Part shown: positions 57,150 through 59,964 of the stretch, piece by piece | Numbering within the stretch: the first letter of the stretch is position 1 | Layout of the letters: each line of letters opens with the position of its first letter | Assembly (NCBI RefSeq): GCF_016836705.1 | Contig: NZ_JAFCGY010000032.1 | Coordinates: forward strand, 1 to 59,964 | From: Mesorhizobium caraganae | Lineage (GTDB): Bacteria > Pseudomonadota > Alphaproteobacteria > Rhizobiales > Rhizobiaceae | Direction: 5' to 3' | DNA: 59,964 bases | The notes under the pieces: model-generated | What the model was told of the DNA's origin: nothing | What the model saw: the letters and a program-made list of their open reading frames with translations, nothing else | Database searches by the model: none | Made by a program: the position numbers and the translations under genes

Positions 57150-59495
57150 ATGACTATCTCTCAGCAAGTTCCTGTAGCAACCCTCGGCATGCCGCGCATT
57201 GGCCGCCGCCGAGAACTGAAATTCGCCCTTGAAAGCTACTGGTCCGGAAAATCTTCCGCTGCCAACCTTTTGGCGACGGCGAAGGCGCTGCGTGCCGCTA
57301 GCTGGAGGGAGCAGCACGATCGCGGCGTATCGAAAATCCCGTCGAACGACTTCTCACTCTACGACCATGTGCTCGACACCGCAGCCATGGTCGGTGCCGT
57401 GCCGTCCCGTTACGCCTGGAAGGGTAGCGAGGTCCCACTCGACATCTACTTCGCGATGGCCCGCGGCAAGCAGGGTGAGACCGCGGGTTGTGGACATGCC
57501 GGCCACGAGCATGCGGCTCAGGGCCACCGCTTGACCGCGATGGAAATGACCAAATGGTTCGACACTAACTATCACTATATGGTGCCTGAGCTGACCGACG
57601 ATCAGACCTTCGCCCTCTTGTCTACGAAACCGGTCGATTACTTCCTCGAGGCTAAAGCCCTCGGCATTCACACACGCCCAGTCATCCTTGGACCGGTTAC
57701 CTTCCTCAAGCTGGCGAAGTCACCTGCTGAAGGTTTCAATCCCATGGCGCTCCTGCCGCGGCTGCTGCCTGTCTACGGGCAACTCCTGCAGAGGCTGAAG
57801 CTCTCGGGAGTCGACTGGGTACAGATTGACGAGCCGGCGCTTGTGCTCGATCTGAATCCGAACGAACGAGCTGCGTTCGAATTCGCTTATGGCCAGCTGT
57901 CGAAAGCCGTGCCCGAGTTGAAGATCATGCTGGCTACCTATTTCGGGCCGCTGGGAGACAATCTCGAGACCGCGATTTCTCTGCCCTTGGCGGGCCTGCA
58001 TCTCGATCTCGTGCGCGCTCCCGAGCAGTTGGAGACGGTTGGTCGGCTCGCACCAAAGGATCTGGTGCTCTCGCTTGGCTTGATCGACGGCCGCAACGTC
58101 TGGCGCGCGAACCTGCCTGCGATTCTCGACCTCATCAAGCCTGTCGTCGCCGGCTGGCCCCTGGACCGCGTCGAGATCGCACCTTCCTGCTCGATGCTTC
58201 ATGTGCCGATCGACCTGCGGATGGAGACCGCGCTCGATGTGGACGTCAGTTGGTGGCTGGCATTCGCGGCCCAGAAGACCGAAGAGCTGGTCGTGCTGGC
58301 CCAGGCCTTGTCCGAAGGCAGGGAGGCCGCAGCAGGCACATTGAAAGCTTCTGCCGATGCGGTCGCGGCGCGCGCAATGTCCGCCAAGGTCCATGATCCG
58401 CTCGTCGAGGGGCGGACCGCCAGCATCGACGACGGCATGAAGCAACGAAAGAGCGCATTTGCCGAACGTTCCAAAGTCCAGGCTGGCACGCTCAACCTGC
58501 CGCCTTTCCCTACGACGACCATCGGGTCCTTCCCGCAGACGCCGCAGGTGCGCAAGGCGCGCTCCGCTCATGCGAAGGGCGAACTGAGCTATGTTGACTA
58601 CGAGACCTTCCTGAGGAAGGAGACCGAGGCGGCGATCCGCTTGCAGGAGGAGATCGGGCTGGATGTGCTGGTGCACGGCGAGTTCGAACGAAACGACATG
58701 GTGCAGCATTTCGGCGAGCAGCTGTCCGGCTTCGCCTTCACCCAGCATGGCTGGGTACAAAGCTATGGCTCCCGCTACGTGCGTCCCCCCATCATCTTCG
58801 GCGACGTATCGCGGCCCAATCCGATGACGGTCCGCTGGTGGCAATTTGCCCAGTCGCTGACGGAAAAGCCGGTGAAGGGCATGCTCACAGGCCCAGTGAC
58901 CATTCTTAACTGGTCTTTTGTTCGCGACGACCTACCCCGCGCCGAGGCCTGCCGCCAGATCGCGCTCGCCACACGCGATGAAGTGACGGACCTCGAAAGA
59001 GCCGGCGCAAGGATAATCCAGATCGACGAGGCCGCGTTTCGCGAAGGCCTGCCACTGCGCAAGTCCGACTGGAAAGTCTATCTCGACTGGGCTGTCGAAT
59101 GCTTCCGGCTCGCTTCAACGGGTGTAAAGGACGCGACCCAAATCCATACTCACATGTGCTATTCGGAGTTCAACGAGATCATCGACGCGATCGCTGAAAT
59201 GGATGCGGATGTAATTTCGATTGAGACGTCACGCTCGAAAATGGAACTGCTTGACGCCTTCACGAGCTCTAAATACCCCAACGAAATCGGTCCCGGAGTC
59301 TACGACATTCACTCACCACGGGTCCCGGAAGTCGGCGAGATTTCGGACCTCGTCATGCTTGCCCGCGAGCGACTGTCCGACGGCCAACTGTGGATAAATC
59401 CGGACTGTGGCCTCAAAACACGCAAATGGGAGGAGGTTCGCCCTGCCCTCATGAACATGGTCGCTGCAGCATGCGCGCTGCGGGAGAAAGTGTAG
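57150..59495 (+). CDS. metE: B12-independent methionine synthase
   Basis: 781 residues from ATG 57150; the frame is open back to 56964, but that part is the riboswitch. Cobalamin-independent transfer of methyl from 5-methyl-THF to homocysteine. Visible: GMPRIGRRRELKFALESYW at the start, WVQIDEPAL, the C-terminal domain FPTTTIGSFPQT, GEFERNDMVQHFGEQL, HMCYSEFNEII (zinc-site His and Cys) and WINPDCGLKTRKW (zinc-site Cys). Full length. Closes the SAM cycle with glyA, metK and the kinase. Confidence 0.97.
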   Translation: MTISQQVPVATLGMPRIGRRRELKFALESYWSGKSSAANLLATAKALRAASWREQHDRGVSKIPSNDFSLYDHVLDTAAMVGAVPSRYAWKGSEVPLDIYFAMARGKQGETAGCGHAGHEHAAQGHRLTAMEMTKWFDTNYHYMVPELTDDQTFALLSTKPVDYFLEAKALGIHTRPVILGPVTFLKLAKSPAEGFNPMALLPRLLPVYGQLLQRLKLSGVDWVQIDEPALVLDLNPNERAAFEFAYGQLSKAVPELKIMLATYFGPLGDNLETAISLPLAGLHLDLVRAPEQLETVGRLAPKDLVLSLGLIDGRNVWRANLPAILDLIKPVVAGWPLDRVEIAPSCSMLHVPIDLRMETALDVDVSWWLAFAAQKTEELVVLAQALSEGREAAAGTLKASADAVAARAMSAKVHDPLVEGRTASIDDGMKQRKSAFAERSKVQAGTLNLPPFPTTTIGSFPQTPQVRKARSAHAKGELSYVDYETFLRKETEAAIRLQEEIGLDVLVHGEFERNDMVQHFGEQLSGFAFTQHGWVQSYGSRYVRPPIIFGDVSRPNPMTVRWWQFAQSLTEKPVKGMLTGPVTILNWSFVRDDLPRAEACRQIALATRDEVTDLERAGARIIQIDEAAFREGLPLRKSDWKVYLDWAVECFRLASTGVKDATQIHTHMCYSEFNEIIDAIAEMDADVISIETSRSKMELLDAFTSSKYPNEIGPGVYDIHSPRVPEVGEISDLVMLARERLSDGQLWINPDCGLKTRKWEEVRPALMNMVAAACALREKV

Positions 59496-59828
59496 CCCGG
59501 AGGCTTTCGTGCTTCCTAATCATGTGGTGATTTACCGGCTGCCGCATGTTGGCCGTGAATATGCCAAACCGATTAGTTATTCGGGGTAAGTCATTCGAGG
59601 AAATCTAAAATTTTCCTTCGGCAGGTATCGCGTTGCTGGTCAGGGGTAGCAATCAATTCGATCAAGTTCTCCGGCAGAGGTTCTAGGCTCGATGTCGATG
59701 CCGAGCCTGAAATCTTCTGCAGGCCATCGGTGCGCGCCGCTCAGCTGTGGTGGACGAGGAGGGCTTTATGCTGGCAAAGAGAAGGCTGACGGTGCGACTA
59801 TTGAGACAGATGCTTCGGCTGATGGCCG
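59496..59828. other. Spacer after metE
   Basis: No gene recognised; contains the outer end of the IS30-type element that continues past the window. No clear terminator after metE. Confidence 0.35.
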
Positions 59829-59964
59829 CTATCGGATGGTGAGTTCAATAGGTAATTGCAACACCTTCTGTAGCCTATCGACCGGCGTTTCGAAGTCCAG
59901 GATTTTTCGGGGGCGCTGATTGAGCCGCAGGGCGACGGCGTTGAGTTGGTCCTGCGAGACGTGG
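59829..59964 (-). pseudogene. IS30-family transposase C-terminal end, cut by window edge
   Basis: The minus frame reads HVSQDQLNAVALRLNQRPRK, then ILDFETPVDRLQKVLQLPIE and a TAG stop at 59829-59831. IS30 transposases end in (DQ)LN.VA..LN.RPRKTL.F.TP. Whether the element is intact cannot be told, because the rest is outside the window. Confidence 0.8.

Noticed and set aside
57720..58844. 374-codon minus frame across metE
   Set aside because: Antisense shadow of metE.

Overview
The window looks like part of the symbiosis island of a Mesorhizobium (M. loti-type) nodulating bacterium. The evidence is a complete rhizobial Rhc type III secretion system (T3SS) with its regulator ttsI, a NodD-type nod box, several tts boxes, an alphaproteobacterial porin_2-type porin, and many decayed genes and insertion-sequence remnants between intact operons. 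The genus is an inference from gene content; no 16S or other marker is present.

Layout. (1) 1-1311: an open frame built of 38-residue tandem repeats that align with TAL-effector/Bat repeats, with a basic nuclear-localisation-like stretch ahead of them. (2) 1500-8045: a degraded zone holding two broken copies of a Fic gene, a thiO fragment, an IS6-type remnant, one intact porin and scraps of a cupin regulator and a transketolase-like gene. (3) 8150-13494: TPP riboswitch and a tightly overlapping thiCOSGED thiamine operon. (4) 13495-18147: HNH-type protein, small hypothetical genes, a broken Crp/Fnr regulator and an intact pseudoazurin. (5) 18550-34429: nod box overlapping a tts box, ttsI, rhcC2, a CpaD-like lipoprotein gene, then on the minus strand nopX and nolW (rhcC1), then the plus-strand machinery operon nopB-rhcJ-nolU-nolV-rhcN-sctO-rhcQRSTU. 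(6) 34440-44690: an ISL3 remnant and one 8.9-kb minus-strand gene for a giant SKWP-repeat effector with a shikimate-kinase C-terminus and, in its middle, motifs in the order seen in eukaryotic RNA-dependent RNA polymerases. (7) 45321-50240: tts-box-led nopC-nopA-sctD-(broken sctY-like)-rhcV-y4yS. (8) 50241-52300: remnants, including the end of a C48 (Ulp1/XopD-like) protease. (9) 52309-59495: ArsR-type regulator, glyA, metK, an adenosine-kinase-like gene, then a cobalamin riboswitch and metE. The window ends inside an IS30-type transposase.

How it fits together. Flavonoid/NodD signalling through the nod box would turn on ttsI. TtsI would act on the tts boxes ahead of nopB, nopX, nopC and the SKWP gene, and possibly on the box upstream of ttsI itself. 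The Rhc machine would then export NopA, NopB, NopC and NopX and the effectors. The SAM-cycle genes and the thiamine operon are metabolic passengers or supports of the symbiotic region. The most unusual items are the TALE-like protein at the left edge and the polymerase-like motifs inside the SKWP effector.
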